Source: Haematobacter genomosp. 1 (lineage in GTDB: Bacteria; Pseudomonadota; Alphaproteobacteria; Rhodobacterales; Rhodobacteraceae). From it: a stretch of 64,000 nt of DNA. Shown in pieces: positions 27,615 through 38,200 of this stretch; the first letter of the stretch is position 1, and every line of letters starts with the position of its first letter. Both the position numbers and the translations under genes were made by a program. The stretch spans positions 122,609-186,608 of the forward strand of contig NZ_NIPW01000027.1 of NCBI RefSeq assembly GCF_002196855.1, given 5' to 3'. Below the pieces are notes generated by a model. The model saw only the letters and a program-made list of their open reading frames with translations. It was not told where the DNA came from and searched no databases.

Positions 27615-28727
27615 CTACTCCGAGCGCCTTCTGAACAGCCAGGCAGCGCTGCTCAATGTCGTGACGGCGATCAAGGCGAGCGGCACGGTCTGGGAAACAA
27701 CTTCCGCAACAGGAATGTCCTTGAGGAACACGCCTCTGACGACGACGAGGAAGTAGCGCAACGGATTGATCAGCGTGACCGGCTGGAGCCAAGTCGGCAT
27801 ATTCTCGACGGGCGTGGCGAAACCGGACAGCAGCATGGCGGGAGCCATGAATAGAAATGCCCCAAGGATGGCCTGCTGCTGGGTCGTGGAGATTGCCGAG
27901 ATGAACAAGCCGATACCGACAACGGAAGCGAGGAAGAAGATCGCACTGCCGTAGAGCAGAAGGAGAGAGCCGCGCAGCGGGATGCCGAAGATGAACACCG
28001 CTACCACGATGTAGAGGGTGATGTGGAACAACCCGATCAGCATGGGCGGGGTCAGCTTGCCGATCAGGATTTCATGCGTGCGCAAAGGGGAGACCATGAG
28101 TTGATCGAAAGTGCCCAACTCCCGCTCGCGGGCGATGGACAGCGCCGTGACGATAAGGCCGATGAGAAGCGCAATAGCCCCGACGAGATTGGGAACCATA
28201 AACCAGCGAAATTCGAGATTTGGATTGAACCAGTTGCGCGGCACGACACTGACCACGCCCCATGCCGCTCGCTGCCCGGCGGGCGTTTCGGCTGCTACCG
28301 CGTTGACGATCTGACCGAGATAGCCGCCGACGATCTGCGCAGCATTGGAGCGGCGACCGTCGAGGATGATCTGGATGTCGGCGGGGCGCGCGGCCTCTAT
28401 ATCGCGTGAGAATGTGGGGCCGATATGGATAGCGGCCAGAACCGTCTGCCTGTCGATGGCCGCGCGCAATTCATGCGGTGAGTCGGCATGCGCAACGGTC
28501 TGGAACGTTGGCGCTCCCTCAAGACGATGGACGATCTCGTGTCCCCAGCGCCCGGCGTCATAGTTCAGAACCATGACGTCCACATTCCTGACCTCCAGCG
28601 TCGCCGCGAAAGAGAAGACGACGAGCTGCATGATGGGAGGAACAATGACGATAACGCGGCTTTTGGGATCGCGCAGCACCGCGAGCAGTTCCTTGACGAT
28701 CAGTGCCCTGAGCCGAGTCCACCACAT
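27615..28727 (-). CDS. ABC-2 type efflux permease, YbhR-like
   Basis: A 370-aa inner-membrane subunit, last gene of the efflux operon. Membrane segment 1 lies at about residues 25-45 (VIVPPIMQLVVFSFAATLEV), a periplasmic domain of some 140 residues follows, then five membrane segments in the C-terminal half (for example PNLVGAIALLIGLIVTALSI). The motif REREMGTFDQLMVSP-like (here RERELGTFDQLMVSP) is typical of ABC-2 drug exporters. It starts 1 nt after the paired permease. With it and the double ATPase it should form a transporter like E. coli YbhFSR. Confidence 0.9.
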   Translation of the reverse strand: MWWTRLRALIVKELLAVLRDPKSRVIVIVPPIMQLVVFSFAATLEVRNVDVMVLNYDAGRWGHEIVHRLEGAPTFQTVAHADSPHELRAAIDRQTVLAAIHIGPTFSRDIEAARPADIQIILDGRRSNAAQIVGGYLGQIVNAVAAETPAGQRAAWGVVSVVPRNWFNPNLEFRWFMVPNLVGAIALLIGLIVTALSIARERELGTFDQLMVSPLRTHEILIGKLTPPMLIGLFHITLYIVVAVFIFGIPLRGSLLLLYGSAIFFLASVVGIGLFISAISTTQQQAILGAFLFMAPAMLLSGFATPVENMPTWLQPVTLINPLRYFLVVVRGVFLKDIPVAEVVSQTVPLALIAVTTLSSAAWLFRRRSE

Positions 28728-28728
28728 C

Positions 28729-29886
28729 TCAGCCGATCCGCTTTCTGGTGCTACGCGCTGCGATGAGGAAAAAGACCGCCCCGATCGCCAGCATCATCGC
28801 GATGCTGCTTGCGAACATCGGCCAGATGTCGCCCACGAGGAACACCGTTTGCAGGCTGGGGATCAGATAGCTGGCGGCTACGACCCTCGTAAGCTGCCGG
28901 ATCACGAACGGCATGGAATCGATCTCGAAGATGAAGCCGGAGAGCAGGAAGGCGGGCAGGAAAGCCGTAAGGAGCGCAACCATCGAGGCGAGGAACTGGT
29001 TCTTGGTGAGGGCGGAGATCAGCAACCCTTGACCGAGCGCAGGGATCAGGAACGCGGAACACACAGCGTAGAGCGCGACGATCGAGCCTCGGAACGGCAA
29101 GTCGAAAAGCATGACGGCGACCACGACACAAAGCGTCATCGCCATCATCCCTAGAATGAAATAGGGCAGGAGTTTCCCGGCCAGCAGCTCCAGGGCTGTG
29201 ACCGGCGTCGCCATGATCGCCTCCATCGTGCCACGCTCCCATTCGCGCGCCACCACCAGCGACGTGAGCAGCGTGCCCACCAGCGTCATGACGATGGCGA
29301 TGGAGCCTGGCACGAGGAAGAAGCGGCTGGTCAGTTCCGGGTTGAACCAGAAGCGTTGCTGGACCGTGATCGGCGCACCAGACACGGGGCTTTCGGCATT
29401 GCGTAAGGCCAGCCAGTTTGTGATCGCGCCCTGCACATAGTTCTGCACGAAATTGGCGGTGTTGGGATCGGAGCCATCGACGATGACCTGCACGGTAGGA
29501 CCGCTTTCGGAGACGAAAGCTGCTGTGAAAGCGGCAGGGATGACGACGATGCCGCCGATCCGGCCGAGAACGAGATCGTCCTCGAATTCCCGCCGGTCGC
29601 GGCCGTGGATCACTTCGAAAGAAGAAGACGCCGTGAAGCTGGCGGCAAGGTCTTGCGTCAGCGGCGATGCGGATTCGATCACCAGTCCGATGCGGCTACG
29701 GTTGGCGTCGAGCGAGACGCCGTAGCCGAACAGGAACAGCAGCACCATCGGCAGCACGAAGGCAATCAGGATGCTGCTGGGATCGCGAAGCACCTGAATC
29801 GTCTCCTTGCGCACGAGAGCGGCGAAACGTCGGGTGCGGCCCAGACGAACCGGGGATGTTGTCCTTGAAACCTCCGGCGCGCTCAT
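28729..29886 (-). CDS. ABC-2 type efflux permease, YbhS-like
   Basis: A 385-aa permease with the same topology as the next gene: one N-terminal segment (about residues 38-57, ILIAFVLPMVLLFLFGYG), a large periplasmic domain, then VAREWERGTMEAIMATPVT before the last membrane segments. Its ATG overlaps the ATPase stop by 4 nt. The two different permeases probably form a heterodimer, as with YbhR/YbhS. Confidence 0.9.
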   Translation of the reverse strand: MSAPEVSRTTSPVRLGRTRRFAALVRKETIQVLRDPSSILIAFVLPMVLLFLFGYGVSLDANRSRIGLVIESASPLTQDLAASFTASSSFEVIHGRDRREFEDDLVLGRIGGIVVIPAAFTAAFVSESGPTVQVIVDGSDPNTANFVQNYVQGAITNWLALRNAESPVSGAPITVQQRFWFNPELTSRFFLVPGSIAIVMTLVGTLLTSLVVAREWERGTMEAIMATPVTALELLAGKLLPYFILGMMAMTLCVVVAVMLFDLPFRGSIVALYAVCSAFLIPALGQGLLISALTKNQFLASMVALLTAFLPAFLLSGFIFEIDSMPFVIRQLTRVVAASYLIPSLQTVFLVGDIWPMFASSIAMMLAIGAVFFLIAARSTRKRIG

Positions 29887-31646
29887 GCCCCCATGCTTTC
29901 GTCCGAGCGCTTGACCAGTTCGATGAACGCATCCTCCATGGTCGGCTTAGGATTGGCGTCGGTCGCCACGCTGGACTTCAACTCGTCCGGTGTGCCCAGG
30001 GCGATGGAGCGTCCTCGATAGATCAGCGAGATGCGGTCGCAATATTCGGCTTCGTCCATGAAATGCGTGGTGACGAGGACGGTCACGCCCTTTTCGACCA
30101 GCGCGTTGATATGGGTCCAGAACTCCCGCCGCGTGATCGGATCGACGCCGGATGTCGGCTCATCGAGGAACAGGGCTTCGGGTTCGTGCAGCATGGCGCA
30201 GGCCAGCGCCAGACGTTGTTTCAGACCCAGCGGCAAATCCTTGGCCGACATGCCCATGATCGGAGCGAAATCGAAAATCTCCGTCATCAGCGCGATGCGC
30301 TCACGCCTGCGCTGACCGGAAAGGCCGTAAACCCCTGCGAAGAAGGCGAGGTTCTGTCCGACGTTGAGATCGCCGTAGAGCGAGAATTTCTGTGCCATGT
30401 AGCCGAGCCGGTTACGCGCCTGCGCACCGTCTCGGCGCAGATCGAAACCGGCGACGCGGCCTTCGCCCTCCGTGGGCTTCAAAAGGCCGCAGAGCATCTT
30501 GAAGGTGGTGGACTTTCCCGCCCCGTTTGGACCGAGCAGCCCGAAAATCTGGCCGCGCGGTATCGCGAAGGTGATATCGTCCGACGCGGTAAAATCGCCG
30601 AAACGCTTGGTCAGACCGTGCGCCTCGATAACCGGCAGGTCGTCCTCTGCCGGGAAGCTGCGCGAAGCCTCGGCGAGTTTGGATCGCCCGCCCGGGCCTC
30701 CGCCCAGCATATCAACGAAGGCATCCTCGAAACGCGGTGGTGTCGGCGCGATACGTGCCTTTGCTCCCGCATCCTCAGGAATAGCGGATGCGGCCTCAAT
30801 ATCGGGCCGGACCACCAGCCGGATCGCTTCGCCCTGAATAACCCCGTCGATCACGCCATCGCGGTCGAGCGCCTTCGCCAGCACCAGTCGGCGACGCCCG
30901 GCCATGTCGGTAAGCTTCAGGACGCGGCCGTCGACGCGTCCGGTTAACTCGCTAGGTGGTCCATCGAACAGGAGTTGGCCCTGGTTGAGCAGCAGAACGC
31001 TGTCGCAAGCCTCGGCCTCATCGAGATAGGCGGTCGCCCAGACGACGCCGATCCCTTCCCGTGTCAGGTCCTCGACCATGGCCCAGAGATCGCGGCGCGA
31101 AATGGGATCGACGCCGACGCCCGGCTCATCCAGCAGCAGGAGGCGCGGCTTCTTCAAGAGCGCGCAGGCCAATCCCAGCTTTTGCTTCATGCCGCCGGAA
31201 AGCTTTCCGGCGAGGCGCGCGGTGAAGCGCTTGAGATCGGTGAAGGTCAGCAGTTCGTCGAAGACCGCCGGCCGTTCCGCATGGGCCAAGCCGCGCAGAT
31301 CGGCATAGAGATTGAGGTTTTCTGCTATGGTGAGGTCTTCGTAGAGGCCGAAGCGCTGTGGCATGTAGCCAATGGCGGACTGGATGGCGGCAGCTTCCTT
31401 GCGCGTGTCGGAGCCGAGCACGTTGATGCTGCCCTTGTCGGGCAGCATCAACCCCGTCATCAGACGCATCAGGGTCGTCTTGCCAGCGCCGTCCGGCCCG
31501 ACCAGCCCGGTGATCCTGCCACCGCTGATCGAGCCGGAGACACCATCGAGAGCTGGAGGTCCATTACTCCCGAAGGTTTTCGTCACGTCCGACAGAGCGA
31601 CGAGGACGGGTTGCCGGCTGTCCGTCGATCCATCCTGCATGGTCAT
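29883..31646 (-). CDS. Double-domain ABC ATPase, YbhF-like
   Basis: A 587-aa protein with two nucleotide-binding domains. The first has [11 protein letters not shown] (about residue 37) and [12 protein letters not shown]; the second has [13 protein letters not shown] (about residue 374) and [12 protein letters not shown] with the downstream [12 protein letters not shown]. The second signature lacks the usual LSGGQ, as in YbhF-type proteins. It energises drug export by the two permeases. It overlaps the adaptor and permease genes by 4 nt each. Confidence 0.93.
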   Translation of the reverse strand: MTMQDGSTDSRQPVLVALSDVTKTFGSNGPPALDGVSGSISGGRITGLVGPDGAGKTTLMRLMTGLMLPDKGSINVLGSDTRKEAAAIQSAIGYMPQRFGLYEDLTIAENLNLYADLRGLAHAERPAVFDELLTFTDLKRFTARLAGKLSGGMKQKLGLACALLKKPRLLLLDEPGVGVDPISRRDLWAMVEDLTREGIGVVWATAYLDEAEACDSVLLLNQGQLLFDGPPSELTGRVDGRVLKLTDMAGRRRLVLAKALDRDGVIDGVIQGEAIRLVVRPDIEAASAIPEDAGAKARIAPTPPRFEDAFVDMLGGGPGGRSKLAEASRSFPAEDDLPVIEAHGLTKRFGDFTASDDITFAIPRGQIFGLLGPNGAGKSTTFKMLCGLLKPTEGEGRVAGFDLRRDGAQARNRLGYMAQKFSLYGDLNVGQNLAFFAGVYGLSGQRRRERIALMTEIFDFAPIMGMSAKDLPLGLKQRLALACAMLHEPEALFLDEPTSGVDPITRREFWTHINALVEKGVTVLVTTHFMDEAEYCDRISLIYRGRSIALGTPDELKSSVATDANPKPTMEDAFIELVKRSDESMGA

Positions 31647-32659
31647 GCCGGCGGCTCCGAAAGGGGAAGCCGCACCGTGACAGGCATTCCCTGCCGCAGC
31701 CCCTCGTCGGCTTCGGCGACGGTGATACGCAGCCGATAGACGAGGTCGGTCCTCAGTTCCGGCGTTTCTACCGACCGAGGCGTGAACTCAGCAACGGGCG
31801 ATATGAAGCCGACCGTGCCCTGATAGGGGCGATCCGGTGCGGTATCGGTCATGATTTCCACGTTCATGCCGGGATGGATTCGGCCGAGATCGGGCTCGGC
31901 AATATAAGCGCGCACCCATACGGGCTGCGCCAGCGAGAGCACATAGATCACTTGGCCCTGCGAAAGGACCGAACCTGGTTCCTGCGTTCGTGACAGAACG
32001 ACGCCATCGGAGGGCGCGCGAAGCTCGGCATCGGCAAACGAGGTCCGCGCCGATGAAAGGTTCGCCTCCGCCGCGTGAAGGTTGGCGCGTGCGATTGCGA
32101 TGTCCTCGGCGCGCGTGCCTTCTTCAAGAAGGTGCAACGCCTCCAGCGCCGAAGCGGCGCGTGCGGCCGCCATGTCATATGCGGACTGAGCCTCATCCAG
32201 ACTGGCTTGCGAGATGGAGCCTCCCGGCCGAAGCGCGGCAGCGCGCTCCAGACGTTGCTGGGCATTCCGCAGGTCAGCGAGACGTTCGGTATGGTTTGCC
32301 CGCGCCTGAGCGATTTCGGCGGGACGAGCGCCGGTTTCGAGTTTTTCGAGAGTGGCGCGCAAGCCCTCGACCTGTGCCTCGGCGGCACGGACGCTGTCCT
32401 CCAGCGGCTGGGTATCGAGACGTGCGAGCAAGTCGCCGGCGGCCACCGTATCGCCTTCCTCGACCAGCGCCTCGACCAGACGGCCGCCGACACGGAAGCC
32501 GAGGCCCACCTGCCTGATATCGACATTTCCATAGAGGAGGGCTTGCTGTGAAATCGCAGAGTCCGTCCAGCCAAGTCGTGCAGGAAGGTCAAACGCCCAC
32601 GCCGCACCAGCCCCCGCGACGACAAGCACAGCCAACGCGCGCAGGACTTTCCTGTTCAT
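31643..32659 (-). CDS. HlyD-family membrane-fusion adaptor, YbhG-like
   Basis: A 338-aa adaptor from ATG 32,659 ([23 protein letters not shown]), which overlaps the regulator stop by 4 nt. The first 22 residues form a membrane anchor or signal. Then come a lipoyl half-domain ([21 protein letters not shown]), a long coiled-coil hairpin (about residues 80-190), and the second half with [20 protein letters not shown]. It should link the inner-membrane ABC transporter with an outer-membrane channel, which is not encoded here. Confidence 0.92.
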   Translation of the reverse strand: MNRKVLRALAVLVVAGAGAAWAFDLPARLGWTDSAISQQALLYGNVDIRQVGLGFRVGGRLVEALVEEGDTVAAGDLLARLDTQPLEDSVRAAEAQVEGLRATLEKLETGARPAEIAQARANHTERLADLRNAQQRLERAAALRPGGSISQASLDEAQSAYDMAAARAASALEALHLLEEGTRAEDIAIARANLHAAEANLSSARTSFADAELRAPSDGVVLSRTQEPGSVLSQGQVIYVLSLAQPVWVRAYIAEPDLGRIHPGMNVEIMTDTAPDRPYQGTVGFISPVAEFTPRSVETPELRTDLVYRLRITVAEADEGLRQGMPVTVRLPLSEPPA

Positions 32660-33333
32660 GACCGGCGTCCATGGCCGAAGGAGGCAACGAGGTCGGCGAC
32701 ATGAGCGCGCATTACGTCGATTTCTCTGTCGCCAATGGCTTCCCATGCGAGTGTGCGAAGCGCAGCCGCCCTCGCCATGCGGAACACAAGGATACCACCC
32801 GCGAGCGACAGAGCGCGTAGCCGCACATGCTCGCTGTCCGGGTCTTCCGAGAGGAGGATGGCGACAAGCCTGCATACGATGCCGAGCATCGGACGCATGA
32901 CCGCTGCATAAATCCGGTCGAAGGCTTCCGTGGGTGCCATCTGTTCACGGACGATGAAGCGCGCCCAAGGTTCGGATTGATCGCTGATCATCAGCCCGGC
33001 AAAGGTCTGGAGTCCGAGAGTGAGCATTTGCCGCGCCTCGGCATCCCCGATGACCTCTCCCCCTTCGTCCATTCTCGAAAGGCGGTCGTGCAGCATCTGC
33101 CGGGGGGCGGTAAGCTTCCCGGAGATTACCGCTCCGATGTGTTCGGCAGCGGCAACATAGAGCCCTTCCTTGCCGCCGAAATAATAAGGGATGGCCTGCT
33201 GGTTCACCGCTGCTGCCTCGTTCAGCATGCGGGTCGTCGTGCCATGGAAGCCATTGAGGCCGAACACATCGATCGCGGCGTTCAAAAGCCTTTCTCTCGT
33301 GGCATCTCCTCGTTCGGCCGTTGGTCGTCTCAT
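32656..33333 (-). CDS. TetR-family regulator, CecR-like
   Basis: A 225-aa repressor, first gene of the efflux operon. The HTH is at residues 10-55 ([35 protein letters not shown]). [12 protein letters not shown] follows, typical of the CecR/YbiH branch with a DUF1956 C-terminal domain. In E. coli, CecR controls ybhGFSR, the same gene set as here. It likely represses its own operon through the palindrome at 33,363-33,399, 30 nt upstream of the start. Confidence 0.92.
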   Translation of the reverse strand: MRRPTAERGDATRERLLNAAIDVFGLNGFHGTTTRMLNEAAAVNQQAIPYYFGGKEGLYVAAAEHIGAVISGKLTAPRQMLHDRLSRMDEGGEVIGDAEARQMLTLGLQTFAGLMISDQSEPWARFIVREQMAPTEAFDRIYAAVMRPMLGIVCRLVAILLSEDPDSEHVRLRALSLAGGILVFRMARAAALRTLAWEAIGDREIDVMRAHVADLVASFGHGRRS

Positions 33334-33362
33334 TGCCGTTTCCTTTCAGTAGACCTGAAAAC

Positions 33363-33399
33363 TAATTCATCCGGTTGATTTAGTCAATCAGATGAATTA
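33363..33399. promoter_or_regulatory. Operator of the efflux operon
   Basis: TAATTCATCCGGTTGA (33,363-33,378) and TCAATCAGATGAATTA (33,384-33,399) are inverted repeats agreeing at 14 of 16 positions around TTTAG. It lies immediately upstream of the TetR gene, as expected for an autoregulated TetR operon. Confidence 0.8.
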
Positions 33400-33550
33400 A
33401 TTTTACGAGTAGAAGCAGGCGAGCTGAGAAAGGACGGGCTATGCGGAGGCGGCGACATTCAGCGCCGATGATCGACCGTCGATGGGGCGTGCCGACCTCG
33501 CTCGCCTTCGCGTCGATTATCCAACCACGGTCCAGCATGGAGGAGTGACC

Positions 33551-34334
33551 ATGCTGCATATCGAGTGGTGGCACCATGCGGCCTACGGGTACATGTGGCA
33601 GCTTGCTGCCCCCGGTTTCGCTTGGGAGTATCTGCGCCGGAATGACGATTATCGTCAGGAGTTCCAGACCATCGCACAGACCGGGAGACCATCTGGCCGC
33701 GACCTTGAAGCGTTCGCGGATTGCTGGGGCTTGCTGTTTCCCAAGCGACCCTGACACGCCGGCTGATCTACAAGCTGCGCTCTGGTCGCCGCGCGTGTAT
33801 GCGAATGCCGTCATGCTGTTGCCTGTCAGACATGAAACCGGCACGAGGGGACCGAGAATTAGGCTCGCCCATCTCGACGGCCTCGATCTGCACCGCGCAA
33901 CCGATGGCTGGCACGGCATCTGGCAGGCCGATGGCATCGCGCATCAACTGTGGCTGCCCCGCGCCGCTCCCGATGCTGCGACCTTCTACGGCACGTTCTT
34001 GCCGTTGGATGCCTTCTTTGAACTGCGATCACATGCTGCCCGGCGGTTCTGGCGCTCCGTCGAAGGCCGCCGGCCGGGTCCGGAGTTTCGGGTCATGCCC
34101 GCCCAACTCCGCCAATGGCACATCTTGTCCCTACGAGCCTTGGACGCCCGCCTGCACGGCGAGAGCTACCGCACCATCGCCAAAGTACTGCTAGGATTCA
34201 GCGGCACGAAAGAGGATTGGGAAGTCGATCCGTGTAAGAACAAGGCCCGCCGCCTCGTTGCCCATGGCATCAAGATGATGCGCGGCGGCTATCGGCTGCT
34301 GCTGCACTATCCCATCAAAACGGACAGCCATTGA
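33551..34334 (+). pseudogene. DUF6499/DUF2285 element protein, frameshifted
   Basis: The first frame, from ATG 33,551 (GGAGGA 6 nt upstream), has HAAYGYMWQLAAPGFAWEYLRRN and ends WGLLFPKRP then stop at 33,754. The second frame, entered near 33,744-33,750, reads SDPDTPADLQAALWSP and continues through a DUF2285 region to 34,334 with HGESYRTIAKVLLGF and AHGIKMMRGGYRLL. Removing one A from the AAG at about 33,744 joins the halves. Intact versions of about 250 aa are common in alphaproteobacterial integrative elements beside HTH and transfer genes and seem to be regulators. Mutation, sequencing error or expression as two proteins cannot be separated here. Confidence 0.75.
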
Positions 34335-34559
34335 GCGCGCAGGGCTTCGGCATGGCCGAAACGGCTGATATGCCGCCAGCTTCAAAACAGAAAAGGCTGC
34401 CTTTCGGCGACCCTAAGCATCTGATTACACGTCGGTTTCGAGTGTTTTATGACAGAAGTGGTTGCGGGGGCGCGCCTTGCGAACTGTTTCGCAATGTCCA
34501 AAGCGATCATCCCGCCCTGCGCCGCACTAGCAGCCTGAGGTCTTGTGCGCTACGCATAG

Positions 34560-34874
34560 TCAGCTGCGCGCCTTGCTGCGCCGAACCCAATCCGCCCCGC
34601 CATAACTCACGGCGTATATATAGACCTCACGCAGATCATCGTCGACTGAGAATACAACGATACCCTTCCGTCCCGCCGGGATCGCCCGAAGTCCTGGTGC
34701 AATCTCGTTGCGTCTGCTTCCCTTATGCGGGGTCAGCGCAAGGCTGCGGATCATCGCTTCGATTTCATCGAGCTTGGTGGCAGCACTGGATACTCCAGCA
34801 TAGTCAGAAATCCATTCGGAAATCCAGTCGAGATCGTCAGCGACCGAAGGATGGAACCGGATGCGGTAAATCAC
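34560..34874 (-). CDS. parE: ParE/RelE-type toxin
   Basis: A 104-aa toxin of the RelE/ParE fold: YRIRFHPSVADDLDWISEWI, RSLALTPHKGSRR, and the C-terminal GIVVFSVDDDLREVYIYAVSYGG. ParE toxins poison gyrase, and RelE relatives cut mRNA; the sequence does not decide. Its start overlaps the antitoxin stop by 4 nt. It lies directly downstream of the giant defence operon on the same strand. Confidence 0.9.
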   Translation of the reverse strand: MIYRIRFHPSVADDLDWISEWISDYAGVSSAATKLDEIEAMIRSLALTPHKGSRRNEIAPGLRAIPAGRKGIVVFSVDDDLREVYIYAVSYGGADWVRRSKARS

Positions 34875-35137
34875 CGATCACCAGAGGCCAGTCGGGCGCG
34901 AGCCCGGGCGAATACCTCATCACCATCAACGAAGGCATCGCGCGGCGTCTGCAGCCTGGTTCGGATCTCGTCGGCGAAGACGCCCAGCGCGACCTCGCGC
35001 TCCTCCTCGTCCTGGATCATCTGCTCCAGCGCAGCTGCCACCAGCGCGGATTGCGAGGCGAAGATGCCCGCCCCCACCTTATCCGTCAGGAAGCGGTGAT
35101 GGCGGTCCGTGAAGCTCAGCGTAGTTTTGACGGTCAT
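34871..35137 (-). CDS. parD: ParD-type antitoxin
   Basis: An 88-aa antitoxin: a ribbon-helix-helix start (KTTLSFTDRHHRFLTDKV, SQSALVAAALEQMIQDEEE) and an acidic tail that should bind the toxin. AGGAGG precedes the ATG. A 6-bp palindrome at 35,151-35,167 is the likely self-repression site. Confidence 0.9.
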   Translation of the reverse strand: MTVKTTLSFTDRHHRFLTDKVGAGIFASQSALVAAALEQMIQDEEEREVALGVFADEIRTRLQTPRDAFVDGDEVFARARARLASGDR

Positions 35138-35150
35138 GAAACCCTCCTAA

Positions 35151-35167
35151 GTATGACTACATCATAC
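35151..35167. promoter_or_regulatory. Palindrome upstream of parD
   Basis: GTATGA and TCATAC flank CTACA, 13 nt upstream of the parD start, in the position of an autoregulatory operator. Confidence 0.6.
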
Positions 35168-35248
35168 CGAGATCGCCGCTGAATTCAACATGGACCGAAC
35201 CCATCTTTGCCAAAGCGGTCCGGCATCATGATCTGCGCTAGCGCCTTC

Positions 35249-38200
35249 CTAACCTGACAGAATTTCGGGAATTGCGACCCACCAGTTTTCTCGCTGATTT
35301 CGGGGCTGAAAATCTTCTCCATCATCCACATTCCGCCAAAACACGATAGCAAAGACACGCGCGCCAAGCTCGCCACTGTCCTCGTTCAGAAACCTCCCAG
35401 AGGTTTCACCCGCAAGACGACCTTCGGCTACATGGATTGATCTGCGCCCGCTACCTCCCGCTCTCATCGCACCGACAAACAACGGGTCACCGGTCTTCAG
35501 TTGCCGAATGGTCTTGGACATCGCGTCAATCTTTTCATCATCCCCCCTTGCCGGGAAGGACAGATAGACCTCGCGCAGGCTGCATGGAACACCGGCTTGA
35601 ATAGAAGATCCCGCGGCCGGTAATGCGTTGCTGACCCGCGCCCGGCTCGCTTCTCCGGTAAGGCAGGCACCAGGCGCGGCTCTGCTGCCATGGGTAGAAC
35701 TGACAATCGACAGGAACTTGCGTGCCCGTGTCACGGCGACATAGAGCAGGCGCCAGTCGGCATCACTCAGAACCTGACTTTGTCGTGTCCAGTCGGCATC
35801 ACAGACCACGACATTGTCGAATTCCAGCCCCTTGGAACTATGCGCGGTCAGCACCCTGACCCCGATCTGTTCGCCCTGCCAACTCTCTGCCCATTCGGTA
35901 AAGTCATCGAGCAAATCCGCTGGAGGAAGGTTCTCCCCCTCCACCAGCCCCGCAGCTATCTGGTGAAGGTGCCGTGACAGCACATCCGACCAAAATCCAG
36001 GATCGCTTGCACATAGCGCGATGGCGCGAGAGCGCAGATCCTGAGCACCAAGCTGCTGACCTGCATCGATGCATCTGTTCAACCAGTTCTGGATCTTCGT
36101 CGCCTCGCGAACACGCAGAAGCGGCACGAGGCCCCTGATGTTCCGGGAAACCTGCAGGCCCCTACGGGAGAGCTCTTTCTCAACCAACTCGACATGCGCG
36201 CGTTGCCGCACAAGGATTGCGGTCGACGACCAGTCCCATTCTCCAGGCGCGAAACGAGCGGACTGGTCCAGAAGCGCCTGAGCCGCAGCGGCCGCCTGAA
36301 ACGCGATGCCTCGCCCCGCCGGTGCAAGAAGCTCGATCTGGCCGCGACCAGGGTCGTCATTGCGGTAGTAACTCCCCTCTGAGGGCAGAGCAGCGCGTCC
36401 GGGATTAATCGTGATGGCGTGAACCTTCATCCGGTCGGCGACATTGGCGATGATCCGGCCCGCTGCCGCGATGATCGCGCCAGATGAACGGTAGTTCCAG
36501 AACAGTTCGCGGCGCTCGGCACCGGGAAAATGCGCATCGAACTCGCGGATGAAACGGCCGTTTGCGCCGCCGAAATCATAGATGTTCTGATCGTCATCCC
36601 CGACGGCACAAAAGCGGGTAGTGTAAAGATCATCGGCCGATTTTGCCTCCGCCTGCCTGCGCTTTTTCGCCTGCTCTGCAATCTCGCAGATGAAACTGAA
36701 CGAGGCCTGGGTTACATCCTGATATTCATCCACGAAGACCCAGCGATAAGTTTGCAGCGTGTAATCCGACAGGTCACCGCCGCGCGCACGATGACGTTCC
36801 AGCAGGGCCGTGGCACGCTGCAACACATCAGCGAAAGGATCGGCGCGGCCGCCTTCGGGCGCATAGGGATTTGCGATCTCCGGAGCCACATCATGAAGGC
36901 TGTGCTGCAGGCTTTCGCCAAGGATACGCAGGGCAAAGGCATGATAGGTGTGGACGGCGACCGTTCGACCAAGTGCGCCCAGCCGCGCGACAAGACGACT
37001 GCGGATTTCGTCGGCCGCTAAGCGCCCGTAGCAAAGCGCGAGAACCTCCTCGGGCGGCACACGCTCAACCGACACGAGCCAGACGATACGCTCGACCAGA
37101 ACCCTCGTCTTGCCTGACCCCGGCCCCGCAAGAACCAGCGTGTCCTTCAGATCTGTTCCCGCCTCGACAATCGCACGTTGACGCTCGTCCAGCCCGGACA
37201 GCATATCCTTTTGCCGGGCAATGGTCGCAGGCCTGTTCGCATTGACGAATGCGCGATCATCATGCGGGAAGAACCCACGCACGACATTTTCGACTGAATG
37301 GGTGAAATAGCTCTGCAGCAACTCCGGCGCGCGGGAGGTATCCTTTGCAACCGCCTGTGTATAGCCCTCCATCGCGTGCAGCTGCCATATTTCCTCGGCC
37401 TGAATGGCGGCCAACCCGCGACGATATGCGTCTTTCGTATAAGAGTTGCGCTTCGTGCCAAGCAGATCGACGAAGCTGATGCGGCACTCGTCGATCTCGG
37501 GAAACAACCCAGGACCAATCTGAATTTCGCCTGTGTCCATCAGCCATTTCACCCCCCGCCCGATGATCTCCTCCAAAGATCGGTCCGACAGCGGCACGCC
37601 GTTCGCATCCGACCAAAGACCGGCAAGATCCATCTCGGCACGCCGCAGATCAGTCGCTAATTCCGGCATGGTGAAGCGCGCCTGTCCAGCTTTGTTCGCC
37701 ACCATCTCGAGCGCGCGCAATATGGCGGCCTGCCGCTCACCCGATCTTATATGGCGATGCCGAACTTTAGACCATTCGGCATCCTTGTGGATCGTTATCG
37801 GAGAGCGCGGCGATAGCGCCTTGAAATCCAGTCCGAGAAATTTTTCGCGCCGCAGTGACAGCAAGGCATCGCGGATTTCGCGGGGGCTGGGCTCGAGTTC
37901 TTCTGCCTGCACATCCAGCCGCTTACCTCCGCGCAGCTTCAACCGCAGATCGGCAAGGGACATGCTTGGCGGCGGCAACGGATTTGGTTTGCGTCCCTCT
38001 CGATCTGCCGATGCCTCTTCTTCGGCGCGCCGGGCATCGTCATCTGCCTCCAGAACCTCCAGCAGCTTGCGTTCCAGAATCAACCGCGCTTCGGACTGCC
38101 TTTTTCCGGCATCAAGAGGTCGCTTGCTCATGATGGAGATCTCGATCTCATGCGCCCAGAACAATACACCGGCCTTGACCAAACCGCGCACGGCGTCATT

